From the NCBI RefSeq assembly GCF_000159955.1, contig NZ_GG695999.1:1-42820 (forward strand): a stretch of 42,820 nt of DNA. Reading direction: 5' to 3'. Positions within the stretch are counted from its first letter, which is position 1, and every line of letters starts with the position of its first letter. Positions 9,080 to 18,165 of this stretch are shown here, one piece after another. Made by a program: the position numbers and the translations under genes. This DNA comes from Paenibacillus sp. oral taxon 786 str. D14 (GTDB lineage Bacteria > Bacillota > Bacilli > Paenibacillales > Paenibacillaceae). The notes beneath the pieces were generated by a model. The model saw only the letters and a list, made by a program, of their open reading frames with translations. It ran no database searches and had not been told where the DNA came from.

Positions 9080-9400
9080 GTGGGGTTTCAAACGGAATTC
9101 AACTCAGTGTGTAAGTTCAAGAAAGAGCAGGAGCTTTACGAACTGTTGGAATACGGCAAGGGCAAAATGCTCAAAGAAGGGCTGCGCGTGTTCCCGACAG
9201 GACAGAAGGTCATCGCATATTCACCGGATAACAAGGCGGTGGCGATCGTGAAGATCACCGCTTGTGTTGCCGAGATCAACTTCAATGGAGAGGAAGTTAC
9301 TTCGGTTGAGCTGGAACTGATCCGTCCGCTGACGGAGGAGGAGTCTGCCGTGCAGACCGCTCTGGCGCACGAAATGTTCTTCGGAGATCCAGACGTTTAA
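9080..9400 (+). CDS. Small conserved protein, DUF2584-like
   Basis: A 106-residue soluble protein starting at GTG (9080) behind AAAGGAAGGGG. It opens with MGFQTEFNSV and contains KEGLRVFPTGQKVIAYSP, features that recall DUF2584 proteins of Bacilli; this assignment is from memory and moderate. No signal peptide, membrane segment or catalytic motif can be seen. It follows ddl by 55 bases and may be cotranscribed with it. Its stop is directly followed by coding-like sequence in another frame (the uvsE remnant), which suggests that a deletion ended close to this gene. Confidence 0.75.
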   Translation: MGFQTEFNSVCKFKKEQELYELLEYGKGKMLKEGLRVFPTGQKVIAYSPDNKAVAIVKITACVAEINFNGEEVTSVELELIRPLTEEESAVQTALAHEMFFGDPDV

Positions 9401-9402
9401 CG

Positions 9403-9630
9403 ACCTCGAGACCCTGGAGCAGCGATCCGCGCGGACACGCCGATCACGTTATCGTCCTTCCTTTGCTTGAGTTTCTGCGCAGTATCGCCCCGATCACCGA
9501 GCGGGTGGATGTGATGCTGGAGGCGAAGCTCAAGGACGGGGCGCTATCTGCGTTAATGGAGGATTTAGCGCGGTATCGGGAGGAAGGCGTGGAAATTTTG
9601 GATGGAGCGAGCGTGCGCATCCAACCGTAA
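9403..9630 (+). pseudogene. uvsE: Remnant of UV damage endonuclease UvsE, C-terminal part
   Basis: Reading codons from 9403 gives about 75 residues without a usable start. They end at TAA (9628-9630) and include RGHADHV, then LLEFLRSIAP, then DVMLEAKLKDGALSALMEDL. This matches the C-terminal end of UVDE/UvsE family nucleases, where H-A-D-Y/F and D-[IV]-M-[LV]-E-A-K-x-K-D are conserved. A full UvsE is near 300 residues, so about three quarters is gone, including most of the metal site. It lies in a different frame from the gene before it and has no ribosome binding site. I infer a decayed gene. Confidence 0.7.
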
Positions 9631-9732
9631 TTCTGAGGACAAGCCGTCGCTGAACGCCGGCTCTCTTGAAAAATGAAGGGAAATACGGTAAGTTGTACAA
9701 AATGAAGGTGTACTTAAAAGAGGAGGATATTC

Positions 9733-10503
9733 ATGGGTAATTTGTTAGCGGGGAAAAATGTGATCGTGATGGGGGTTGCCAACGAGCGCAGCATCGCGTG
9801 GGCGATTGCGCAAAGCTTGGCAGAACAAGGCGCCCGTCTGGCTTTTACATATGAGAGCGAACGCGTAGAGGGCCGGGTTCGCAAGCTGGCCGAAACGATT
9901 CCAGGTTCACTGATCCTGCCGTGCAACGTGACGGTGGATGAGGAGATCGATCGACTGGCCGACGCACTGCGGTCCGAATTTGGCGTTCTGCATGGTCTGG
10001 TTCACAGCATTGCGTTTGCCAAAGGCGAGGATCTGGCGGGTGAGTTTATGGACACGTCCCGCGAAGGTTTTGCGTTGGCTAACGACATCAGTGTCTATTC
10101 GCTGGTAGCCGTATCGAAGCGCCTGTCTCCGCTCATGACGGAAGGCGGCAGCATTATGACGATGACGTACATGGGATCGGAGCGCGTGATGCGCAACTAT
10201 AACGTGATGGGCGTAGCTAAGGCCGGACTGGAAGCATCGGTACGTTACCTGGCTAACGACCTCGGGCCGAAGAACATCCGCGTCAATGCGATTTCGGCTG
10301 GGCCGATCCGTACGCTGGCCGCGAAGGGGATCAGCGATTTCAACTCCATCCTCAAGCAAGTTGAGGAGAAAGCTCCGCTGCGCAAAACGACGGACACCGC
10401 TGAAGTTGGTGACACGGCGATGTTCCTGATCAGCCATCTGTCCCGCGGAATTACCGGGGAGGTAATTTTTGTAGACGGCGGGTATAATATCGTAGGTGCA
10501 TAA
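9733..10503 (+). CDS. fabI: Enoyl-[acyl-carrier-protein] reductase (NADH), FabI type
   Basis: A 256-residue short-chain dehydrogenase-like enzyme that reduces trans-2-enoyl-ACP in the last step of each fatty-acid elongation cycle. It has the FabI-type dinucleotide motif GVANERSIAWAIA, SIAFAK, and the catalytic pair Tyr156 and Lys163 in YNVMGVAK with Tyr146 ahead of it. The YxxxMxxxK arrangement separates FabI from ordinary SDRs. The C-terminal VDGGYNIVG is also typical. The ATG follows AGAGGAGG. It stands alone between the uvsE remnant and a hairpin. A clear FapR site was not found. Confidence 0.97.
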   Translation: MGNLLAGKNVIVMGVANERSIAWAIAQSLAEQGARLAFTYESERVEGRVRKLAETIPGSLILPCNVTVDEEIDRLADALRSEFGVLHGLVHSIAFAKGEDLAGEFMDTSREGFALANDISVYSLVAVSKRLSPLMTEGGSIMTMTYMGSERVMRNYNVMGVAKAGLEASVRYLANDLGPKNIRVNAISAGPIRTLAAKGISDFNSILKQVEEKAPLRKTTDTAEVGDTAMFLISHLSRGITGEVIFVDGGYNIVGA

Positions 10504-10528
10504 CGTAAAGACCGCATGCGGTTAGTCA

Positions 10529-10586
10529 GCAAAAAGTTCGTTTCCGGAGGGGACACATTCCCTGCTATTGGACACGGACTTTTTGC
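10529..10586 (+). terminator. Long hairpin after fabI
   Basis: GCAAAAAGTTCGT (10529-10541) pairs with ACGGACTTTTTGC (10574-10586) with one G-T pair, and the enclosed bases add a smaller GGGA/TCCC stem. The T-run is inside the stem, so termination is likely but not textbook. Confidence 0.5.
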
Positions 10587-10706
10587 ATATAAAGTAAAGT
10601 GGCTTTCGTTTGAATTCCAAGGCGGGCAGGCGAAAGGACGCAACTTTGCAAATTTAAGGACGTATAGTTTTTAGGAAGCAAATTATCAGTATAAGATGAA
10701 AGTAGA

Positions 10707-11576
10707 GTGAATCGATTGGAATCGAATCCGAAAGTTCCATATGTGGTAGGCAGCAAGAGTCCGACGGCCGTAGCGATCAACTGCGCTGCGAAAGCGGGAG
10801 AATGGATTAAGAGCCGGCTGGGGGACTACCGTGATCTGAGTACGAAGCAATCGCCGCAGGATTTGGTAACGGATGTGGATAAGGGTGCGGAAGCGATGAT
10901 TCGCAAGCTGATCTTGACGCATTTTCCAGATCATGAGATCCTTGGCGAAGAAGGTGTAGCCCCAGGAGCGGCGGCATCTGCTGCAGCGCTGAAGCAGGGG
11001 AGCGAGTCGGAGTATTTGTGGATCGTCGACCCGGTGGACGGAACGACCAATTTCGTGCACGGATTTCCGTTTTTCTGCGTATCGATAGCGCTGGCATATA
11101 AAGGTGAGGTCATTATCGGCGTGATTTATGACCCTATACGCGACGAGATGTTTGTGGCGGAGAAAGGCAAAGGCGCCTACATCCACGGGCAGCCGTCGAA
11201 GGTGTCCGCCGATGCGACTTTGTCCGGCAGCGTCGTTGCGGTAGGGTTTAACCCGGACCGGGATTTTGCCTTGCCGGTAAACATGCGTGGACTGAACGCG
11301 TTGTCCGGTGAAGTGCGCAGCCTGCGCGCCGCGGGTTCAGCCGCTTTGCATCTGGCGTATGTTGCTGCTGGTCGGCTAAGCGGATATTATGAGGTTGGAC
11401 TGAACGCCTGGGACGTCGCCGCCGGCGCACTGATCGTGAAGGAATCGGGAGGAATAGTGACAGATACCGCAGGTAACCCTTATCACATCGGCGTACGTCA
11501 TTTGGTTGCCAGCAATGGCAAAATCCATGACGAGCTGCTGAGTGTTATCCGGGCTGCCGATGCGACGGGCCTGTAA
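10707..11576 (+). CDS. Inositol monophosphatase family protein
   Basis: A 289-residue Mg-dependent, Li-sensitive-type phosphatase. The family motifs are complete: DLVTDVDKGAE, the metal ligands in LGEEG, DPVDGTTNFVHG and, near the end, WDVAAGALIVKESGG. Enzymes of this group hydrolyse inositol phosphates, and some act on fructose bisphosphate, NADP or adenosine bisphosphate; the substrate here cannot be chosen. The GTG at 10707 is used as the start, though the ribosome binding site (AAAGTAGAG) is weak and an in-frame TTG at 10716 is possible. A small charged protein follows 56 bases later. Confidence 0.93.
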   Translation: MNRLESNPKVPYVVGSKSPTAVAINCAAKAGEWIKSRLGDYRDLSTKQSPQDLVTDVDKGAEAMIRKLILTHFPDHEILGEEGVAPGAAASAAALKQGSESEYLWIVDPVDGTTNFVHGFPFFCVSIALAYKGEVIIGVIYDPIRDEMFVAEKGKGAYIHGQPSKVSADATLSGSVVAVGFNPDRDFALPVNMRGLNALSGEVRSLRAAGSAALHLAYVAAGRLSGYYEVGLNAWDVAAGALIVKESGGIVTDTAGNPYHIGVRHLVASNGKIHDELLSVIRAADATGL

Positions 11577-11632
11577 AACGAGTTTGGCGACAGCAAATGT
11601 TTAATCCATATTTACCGGAAGGAGTGTCCAGG

Positions 11633-11881
11633 ATGAGCGATAGCAAGGAATTGGAACGCGAGCTCAGCGAGATGCTGACGGAAGGGGAATACGGCAATGA
11701 GAAAGAACGCCGTGAGGAGGAACGCAGAAGATTGTCACCGAAGTACGAAATCCGAATTCAGACCACGTTGGACCCGATCGTGGAGGAGACGCTGAATTAT
11801 CGGAAGATGGCCAAGGAAGTCGATGGCCGTTATGATGAGTATTTGAAAAGGACCGGGCGCGCGGAGAAAAAACCGGAATAA
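11633..11881 (+). CDS. Small highly charged hypothetical protein
   Basis: An 82-residue protein starting at ATG 11633 behind GGAAGGAG; the longer frame from 11597 lacks such a site. It is dominated by Glu, Arg and Lys, with a long predicted helix (about residues 4-35), then a short segment IRIQTTLDPIVEETLNYRKMA and a charged tail. There is no signal peptide or membrane segment. I do not recognise a family. It sits between the inositol-phosphatase gene and the SGNH hydrolase and is probably cotranscribed with one or both. Confidence 0.7.
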   Translation: MSDSKELERELSEMLTEGEYGNEKERREEERRRLSPKYEIRIQTTLDPIVEETLNYRKMAKEVDGRYDEYLKRTGRAEKKPE

Positions 11882-11903
11882 CGCAGTCAAGGAGTTGAAA
11901 AGC

Positions 11904-13163
11904 TTGAAGCATCATCGGATGAACAAGGCTTTCGTTTTGGCGGGAGCGCTTGCCCTCGTTCTAATCTTGTTCAGCGGCATCGCCGCAAAACCGGCCCAAG
12001 CTGCGGAGGCTGTCGACGACTACCTTATCGTTGCGCTGGGCGATTCCATTACAGCCGGGTACGAACCGGGCATGACCGAGCAGAGCGTCCCCTACGGCTT
12101 CGTCGAACGTCTTAGAGAACAAGGGCTGTTTCATGAGCGGACGTCTGCCGTCAATTACGGCATTCTGGGTCTGACCAGCGAAGGCTTAAAAAATTACGTT
12201 ACCGCGATCCAGAAGGGTGTGCCGGCGGCTGCTGCAGACATTCAAGCGAACGTGCCCGATCCGCGTATTGCTTCCTTTGCGGCGGGGATTGCCCAAGCGA
12301 AGGCTGAGCTGCAGAAGGCCGATTTGATCACGATTACGATCGGCGGGAACGACCTGCTGAAACTGCTTCCTGATGTGAAAAACATCTCGCTCGATCAGCT
12401 CCGCGCCCAAGGCGATGAGGTGTTGACGCGTTATGGTGACAACCTGCGCGAGATCGTCCGCATCTTGCTGGAGTTGAATCCTTCGGCGCAAATCGTGATT
12501 GCGGACCAATATCAGCCGGTGCCGAAGCTGGCCGGCGCAGCGATCTACGATGAGCTGCAGCAGCTCGCCGGTAAGTTTACCGCTATCGTGGATGGCATTG
12601 TTGCTGATCACGCAGGTGATGCGAAGCCGGTAAAAGCAGCCCATGTAGCAGCGGCTTTTACGGGGCGGGAAATTTCGCTGACGCATATTTTCTCCGACAC
12701 GGATATCCATCCGAACCAAGCCGGATATGAGGAAATCGCCAAGATTTTCGCTGAATCGGTTTGGGGCAGCTATCAGACGACAACCGCCAAGACCGGTGGA
12801 GCCCCGATATCCGTTGTGGTTAAGGGCAAGGAGTTAAACACGCCGTATCCGCCGATCTTGAAGAACGGGCAGACGTTTGTGGCCATTAAGGACATCACTG
12901 ATGCGATTGGAGCGCAAAGCAAATGGGATTCCCGCACCTCCACTGCGACGGTTACCTATGGCAGCCGGACGGTTGTGATCCCGATTGGCGCGAAGCAAAT
13001 CAAAGTAGATGGAACGCCGGCGACGACCGCAACTCCAGCTTTCCTGCAAAAGGTCGGCAAAGAGAACAAAACCTATGTTCCGCTCGCTTTGCTCGTGCAG
13101 GGGCTTGGGCTGGATGTTCAATACAGCAGCAAAATGAAGACGGTATTTATCAACGAACTTTAA
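11904..13163 (+). CDS. Secreted SGNH/GDSL hydrolase with C-terminal stalk domain
   Basis: A 419-residue exported protein. The TTG at 11904 is chosen because GGAG ends 9 bases before it; a TTG at 11895 touches that site, and an ATG at 11919 is the alternative. A signal peptide (about 1-34, ending AQAAEA) leads into an SGNH hydrolase with Ser48 in GDSITAG, the Asn block GGNDLL and His269 in DIHPNQAGY. The C-terminal 110 residues are a copper-amine-oxidase-N-like stalk domain (NGQTFVAIKDITDAIGAQSKWDSRTSTATV, in two parts of the motif). It is probably a wall-associated esterase. A strong terminator follows. Confidence 0.9.
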   Translation: MKHHRMNKAFVLAGALALVLILFSGIAAKPAQAAEAVDDYLIVALGDSITAGYEPGMTEQSVPYGFVERLREQGLFHERTSAVNYGILGLTSEGLKNYVTAIQKGVPAAAADIQANVPDPRIASFAAGIAQAKAELQKADLITITIGGNDLLKLLPDVKNISLDQLRAQGDEVLTRYGDNLREIVRILLELNPSAQIVIADQYQPVPKLAGAAIYDELQQLAGKFTAIVDGIVADHAGDAKPVKAAHVAAAFTGREISLTHIFSDTDIHPNQAGYEEIAKIFAESVWGSYQTTTAKTGGAPISVVVKGKELNTPYPPILKNGQTFVAIKDITDAIGAQSKWDSRTSTATVTYGSRTVVIPIGAKQIKVDGTPATTATPAFLQKVGKENKTYVPLALLVQGLGLDVQYSSKMKTVFINEL

Positions 13164-13189
13164 TATTAAAATAGTTGGCCGACAAATCG

Positions 13190-13219
13190 CCGGAGCGTGG
13201 AGAACGCTCCGGTTTTTTT
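13190..13219 (+). terminator. Terminator after the SGNH hydrolase
   Basis: CCGGAGCGT (13190-13198) and ACGCTCCGG (13204-13212) form a perfect 9-base stem followed by seven T. It separates the envelope genes from the carbohydrate locus. Confidence 0.95.
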
Positions 13220-13434
13220 GTGTTGCGGCTGGCGCCAGCCCCCCAGATGTATATGGCTGCCGGCTTCTCTCGATATTATCCCGATGAGTCAGGGGGAGTG
13301 AATGAAAGGGATGCCAAATCCGTATGATCACACATAAGCTCCTTAGTCCTGGACATTTGGCCGCAAAGGGCGTTCCGCTAAGCTAAGTGGGAGAGGTTTA
13401 TTTTAGGGATACACATAAAAGGAGATGGCGGAAC

Positions 13435-15753
13435 ATGCCGAAAATCGCGGACAAATATTTACAGGTCGACCCCTGGAAGGTCGTGGAGGTAGGTTTTGAT
13501 CCGGGGCGTAACCGGGTCAGCGAGTCGATTTTTTCACTGGGGAATGAATATATGGGGGTCAGAGGCTACCCGGAGGAAGGGTATAGCGGAGATACGCTGC
13601 TGGGCAGCTATTTCAATGGGCTGTTTGAGGAGAGCCCGGTGACGGCTCATTACAAGGGGATTATTAAATCGCTGCGCTTTATGGTGAACGCGGTGGATTG
13701 GCTTCATACGCGGATTACATTGGATGGGGAAACGCTGGATCTGGCGGTGAGCCGGTTCAGCAACTTTCGGCGGGAGCTGGATTTTCGCACAGGAATCTAT
13801 ACCCGGGAGTTCGTGTGGCATACCGCCAGCGGGAAAGACGTCCAGATTACGTTTGAACGCCTCGTCAGTATGAAGGTGTCCCATCTTGGGGCACAGCGGA
13901 TGACGTTGACGCCGCTCAACTTCACTGGTTCGATTCAAGTGCAAACCGGCCTGAACCTGAAGGTGATCCATGAGGATCAGCAACGGTGTTATTGGAAGGA
14001 GCTGAAACAGGGGGAAGCAAAAGATATCGAAGGAACCGGGATCGCGGGGATTCTAGGGGAGACGGTGAACACGGGGAACCGGTTGTTTTCCGGATTCCGC
14101 GTAGTTGCACCGGACGCCGTTACGGACGAGTTAGTGCAGGAAAGCTGTTACATCGGCCGGGCGCTGACCTTGAAGCTGGAACAGGGCAAGCGCAGCACGC
14201 TGGATAAACTCGTTGTGAACGTGGCTGAGAAAGACCGTACCACGCCGGACGATGACCTTTGGCTGCGAGGGATCGAGCTGACAGCTCGGCACACCCAGGC
14301 GGGGTTTGATGCGGCGGCGGCCGACCAACGGGCGTATTGGAACCAGGTGTGGGCGGAATCGGACATCGCGATCGAAGGCGATCCGGAGAATCAGCAGGGG
14401 ATCCGCTTTTGTATTTTTCAACTGTATCAGACTTACCACGGGGATAACCCCGGCTTTAACATCGGTGCAAAGGGGCTGACCGGCGAGGCTTATCGGGGGC
14501 TGGCTTTCTGGGATACGGAGTCGTATTGCTTGCCGTTTTATATTTTTAACAATCCGAAGGCAGCGCGGAGCTTGCTCGAATTCCGTTATCGGACGCTTCC
14601 TGAGGCGTTGAAGCGGGCCAAGGAGCTGGACTGTGAAGGAGCGTTTTATCCGATTGCTACCATCGACGGAACGGAAAGCTGCGATCTGTGGCAGCACTCC
14701 AATCTGCAGCTGCATGTCGGCACGGCGGTAGCGTACGGGTTGCGCCATTATGTGAAAATTACGGGTGACAAGGCGTTTCTGTATGAAAAAGGCGCGGAAA
14801 TGCTGATCCAAATCAGCCGTTTTTACGCGTCACGCGGCCAGTGGGGGCAACAGTCGGGCAAATACGGCTATTTCGGCGTCATGGGCCCGGATGAATTCCA
14901 GCTGATGGTGAACAACAACTGTTATATCAACCTGATGGCCAAGAAGTTGTTCGAATATACGCTGGAGGTGCTGGAAGCGATGCGGAGCGAGGCTTCCGCC
15001 GATTATGACGAGCTGGCAGCACGGCTTGGCCTGACGGAGGAAGAGCAGAAGGATTGGCAGAACAAGGCGCAGCATATGAAAATTCCGCGGGATGAACGGA
15101 CGGGGATTTTTGAAGAGCATGATGGCTTTTTTGACCTGCCGCATCTGGATATTCACGCCATTCCGGTCACGGAGTTCCCGCTGTATTCGCATTGGTCGTA
15201 TGATCGACTCTACCGTTACGACATGATTAAGCAGCCGGATGTGCTGATGTTCATGTTCCTGTACAGCAGCGAATACTCGCTCGAGGAAAAACGCGCTAAC
15301 TACGATTATTACGAGCCCCGCTGCATTCACGAATCGTCGCTGTCGCCGTCGATCCACTCGATTTTGGCGGCGGAAATCGGACGTTCGGATGAGGCGTATA
15401 AGTTCTTTGAATTTGCGACCCGGTTAGACCTGGACAACTATAACCGCAATACGCGGGAAGGCTTGCATACCACGTCAATTGCGGCAGCTTGGATGAACAT
15501 TGTGTACGGGTTCGGCGGGATGCGGTCCGATGGGGAGTTGCTTGCGCTGAATCCAAGTATCCCTGAACGGTGGGAAAGTTACCGGTTTATGGTGACGTAT
15601 CGCGGCACGAAACTGCAAGTTGAAGTGGACCAGAATCAGGTTAGCATCCGTGCGATGTCCGGCGGCGTGGCGGAAATTTTGGTGTATGGCAACCTGGTCA
15701 ACATCGATGAAGCCGGGATTCGGTTGCCGCTCCGAAAGGCGGTCGTTCAATGA
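13435..15753 (+). CDS. Glycoside hydrolase family 65 phosphorylase, first copy
   Basis: A 772-residue cytoplasmic GH65 enzyme starting at ATG 13435 after AAAAGGAG. The layout is an N-terminal beta-sandwich (to about 270), a linker, the (alpha/alpha)6 barrel and a short C-terminal beta region. The predicted general acid is Glu487 in GPDEF; the usual form is GPDEY. FWDTES and SSLSPS are the barrel and phosphate-site motifs. The surroundings of the acid (QLMVNNNCYIN) and the acceptor-loop region (SCDLWQHSNLQLH) differ from classic maltose phosphorylase, so kojibiose, nigerose or another alpha-glucoside is possible. Its stop overlaps the next start by ATGA, so translation of the pair is coupled. 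Confidence 0.92.
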   Translation: MPKIADKYLQVDPWKVVEVGFDPGRNRVSESIFSLGNEYMGVRGYPEEGYSGDTLLGSYFNGLFEESPVTAHYKGIIKSLRFMVNAVDWLHTRITLDGETLDLAVSRFSNFRRELDFRTGIYTREFVWHTASGKDVQITFERLVSMKVSHLGAQRMTLTPLNFTGSIQVQTGLNLKVIHEDQQRCYWKELKQGEAKDIEGTGIAGILGETVNTGNRLFSGFRVVAPDAVTDELVQESCYIGRALTLKLEQGKRSTLDKLVVNVAEKDRTTPDDDLWLRGIELTARHTQAGFDAAAADQRAYWNQVWAESDIAIEGDPENQQGIRFCIFQLYQTYHGDNPGFNIGAKGLTGEAYRGLAFWDTESYCLPFYIFNNPKAARSLLEFRYRTLPEALKRAKELDCEGAFYPIATIDGTESCDLWQHSNLQLHVGTAVAYGLRHYVKITGDKAFLYEKGAEMLIQISRFYASRGQWGQQSGKYGYFGVMGPDEFQLMVNNNCYINLMAKKLFEYTLEVLEAMRSEASADYDELAARLGLTEEEQKDWQNKAQHMKIPRDERTGIFEEHDGFFDLPHLDIHAIPVTEFPLYSHWSYDRLYRYDMIKQPDVLMFMFLYSSEYSLEEKRANYDYYEPRCIHESSLSPSIHSILAAEIGRSDEAYKFFEFATRLDLDNYNRNTREGLHTTSIAAAWMNIVYGFGGMRSDGELLALNPSIPERWESYRFMVTYRGTKLQVEVDQNQVSIRAMSGGVAEILVYGNLVNIDEAGIRLPLRKAVVQ

Positions 15754-18119
15754 GCTGGATCGTTAGAGAAAACGGGTTTGACCCGGAGCGGATCGCACAT
15801 CACGGCAATAAGTTTATGATCGGGAACGGGGTTCTTGGTTACCGGGGGACGTTGGAGGAGTTCAGCAAAAGTGAGCTGACCGCAACGATCGTCGCCGGCC
15901 TGTACGACCAAGTTGGGAGCAAGTGGCGTGAGCCGGTGAATGCCCCTAACGGGCTGGAGACGAATGTTTTTTGGAACGGCACGCGGCTAAGCGTGTTGGA
16001 GGCCGGAAATGTGGCCACAGGGGATAGCGCAGTGAAGAGCGAGAGTGCAGGCGGAGAGCGCGATCGAAGCAGACCAGAGCTTGTGGCTCACGAGCAGTCG
16101 CTGAACCTGCGTCAGGCGGTACACCGCCGGCGGTCGGTTTTTCGCACAGGGGATGGCGCAGAGGTCACGATCACTTCGGAGCGGTTTTGCAGTGCGGCGC
16201 GCACGGAGCTGATCGTATGCCGCTTCACCGTGGAGAGCAGCCAGGATGGCGAGCTGACGATCGTCACCGGCATTAATGGCGACGTCTGGGACATCAATGG
16301 CCCGCATCTTGTGCGGATGGAGAGCGGAGCGCATGCGGCAGGGGATGACGCAACCTGGGAGGTCGTGTCACTTACCGCTTCGACGCAGGAGCTCGGCTTG
16401 CCGATTACCGTAGCGGAAGCGGCAGAGGTTGCGAGCGGCGGGGAGCATGAAGTTTTACACGAGGATCTATCCATCCGCCGCCGGATCCACGTGCGTTGCC
16501 GGGCCGGGGAACCGGTCGTGCTCGTAAAAGCTGTCGCCGTGGTGGCCGGACTGGAAGGGGAAACGGCTAACCAGGTTCAGGCGGCAGCGATCCAGTCGGC
16601 CCGGGAAGCGCGGCAACTTGGTTACGATCGGCTGCTGAGCGAGCACGCCGAATATTGGGAGCGCAAGTGGAGCGCCTCCGACATTATCGTTGTAGGCGAT
16701 GACGAAGCCCAGCTGGCATTGCGCTATAGTATGTACCAGCTCCACATCATTGCACCGGAACGCTCGGAGAAAGTGTCCATTCCGGCTCGCGGGTTGTCCG
16801 GCCAGGTATACAAGGGCGCGGTGTTCTGGGATACGGAGATGTTTATGCTGCCGTTCTTCCTGTATACCCAGCCAGAGGTGGCACGGAACCTGATGATGTA
16901 CCGGGTGCATACGCTGGGCGGAGCGAAGCGCAAAGCCGCCGAGTACGGCTATGAAGGCGCATTTTATGCCTGGGAGAGCCAGGAAACAGGGGAGGATGCC
17001 TGCACCTTGTTTAACGTCAATGACGTGTTCACCGGCCGACCGATGCGAACCTATTTCCGCGATAAGCAGGTGCATATCAGCGCGGACGTGGCGTACGGGA
17101 TCTGGCAGGTTTACGCGTTTACAGGCGATGACCGTCTGCTTTTGGATGGCGGGGCGGAGGTCGCGTGGGAGTGTGCGAAGTTCTTTTATTCGTATGGGTA
17201 TTTCAACCCTCGGAAGCAGCGTTACGAAATCCTCGACGTTACGGGGCCGGACGAATATCATGAGCGGGTGAATAACAACGCGTTCACGAACCGGATGGTG
17301 AAGGAATGTCTGCGCATCGCTTTGGATGCAATGGAGATTCTAAAGCGCGGCAACTCCGAGCGGTATGAGCAGCTGCTGGCAGGCAGCCATATACAGCCGG
17401 AGCACATTCGCGACATGTATGAACGGTTGTACGTTCCAGAGCCGGATGCCCAAAGCGGGTTGATTGAGCAGTTTGACCGCTATTACGCGCTGGAGGACGT
17501 TGCGCTGCCGCAACTGAAATCGCGAATGCTGCATCCCCACGAATATCTCGGCGGGGGAAACGGACTTGCGACGACAACGCAAATCCTCAAGCAAGCCGAT
17601 GTAGTGCTGATGCTGCACCTGTTTAAGGACGATTACGATCCAGCAATCAAAAAAGCGAACTGGGCTTACTACGAGCCGCGCACCGAGCACGGATCGAGCC
17701 TCAGTGCTTGCATCTATGCACTGGTGGCAGCGGATACGGGATCACCGGACTGGGGTTACCCTTACTTTATGCGGACGGCGACGATTGACCTAACCGGCGA
17801 TGCCAAGCAATACGTCGGTGACTTGTACATCGGCGGCACGCATCCCGCTGCCAACGGCGGGGCGTGGATGGCGGCGGTGTTGGGATTTGCCGGCTTACGG
17901 TATGACGGAGACAAGGCGGTGCTTCGTCCGGCGTTGCCATCAGCCTGGCAGGCGATCGAATTCCCGGTACGCTTAGGCGGCGGCTCTTATCGGATCCGTG
18001 TCAGCCGGGAAGAGGTGGTCATCACGGCTCATGGCGATAATCCAGCTGGCCTGCGGTTTACCGTAGGAGAAGGAGAGCTGGCGGTAGCGCCGGGCCAGGA
18101 GGTTCGGATCCCCGTATGA
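15750..18119 (+). CDS. Glycoside hydrolase family 65 phosphorylase, second copy
   Basis: A 789-residue GH65 enzyme whose ATG overlaps the stop of the previous gene. It has the same domain order. Glu502 in GPDEYHERVNNNAFTN is the predicted general acid; FWDTEMFMLPFF and EHGSSLSACIY are the standard barrel and phosphate-binding motifs. The acceptor region reads DVFTGRPMRTYF...KQVHISADVAYG, unlike the first copy, so the two enzymes should differ in substrate. With pgmB after it, the likely product is beta-glucose 1-phosphate made by inverting phosphorolysis of an alpha-glucoside. Maltose, kojibiose, nigerose, trehalose and glucosylglycerol are all known GH65 substrates; none can be excluded. Confidence 0.92.
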   Translation: MSWIVRENGFDPERIAHHGNKFMIGNGVLGYRGTLEEFSKSELTATIVAGLYDQVGSKWREPVNAPNGLETNVFWNGTRLSVLEAGNVATGDSAVKSESAGGERDRSRPELVAHEQSLNLRQAVHRRRSVFRTGDGAEVTITSERFCSAARTELIVCRFTVESSQDGELTIVTGINGDVWDINGPHLVRMESGAHAAGDDATWEVVSLTASTQELGLPITVAEAAEVASGGEHEVLHEDLSIRRRIHVRCRAGEPVVLVKAVAVVAGLEGETANQVQAAAIQSAREARQLGYDRLLSEHAEYWERKWSASDIIVVGDDEAQLALRYSMYQLHIIAPERSEKVSIPARGLSGQVYKGAVFWDTEMFMLPFFLYTQPEVARNLMMYRVHTLGGAKRKAAEYGYEGAFYAWESQETGEDACTLFNVNDVFTGRPMRTYFRDKQVHISADVAYGIWQVYAFTGDDRLLLDGGAEVAWECAKFFYSYGYFNPRKQRYEILDVTGPDEYHERVNNNAFTNRMVKECLRIALDAMEILKRGNSERYEQLLAGSHIQPEHIRDMYERLYVPEPDAQSGLIEQFDRYYALEDVALPQLKSRMLHPHEYLGGGNGLATTTQILKQADVVLMLHLFKDDYDPAIKKANWAYYEPRTEHGSSLSACIYALVAADTGSPDWGYPYFMRTATIDLTGDAKQYVGDLYIGGTHPAANGGAWMAAVLGFAGLRYDGDKAVLRPALPSAWQAIEFPVRLGGGSYRIRVSREEVVITAHGDNPAGLRFTVGEGELAVAPGQEVRIPV

Positions 18120-18165
18120 TACGGTCCGTTAGGAGTGCAAACGAAAGATTAAAGGAGAATCCATC

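Noticed and set aside
9686..9717. Partial dyad with two GTAC motifs upstream of fabI as a possible FapR site
   Set aside because: It does not match the FapR operator pattern TTAGTACC...GGTACTAA and the arms are imperfect.
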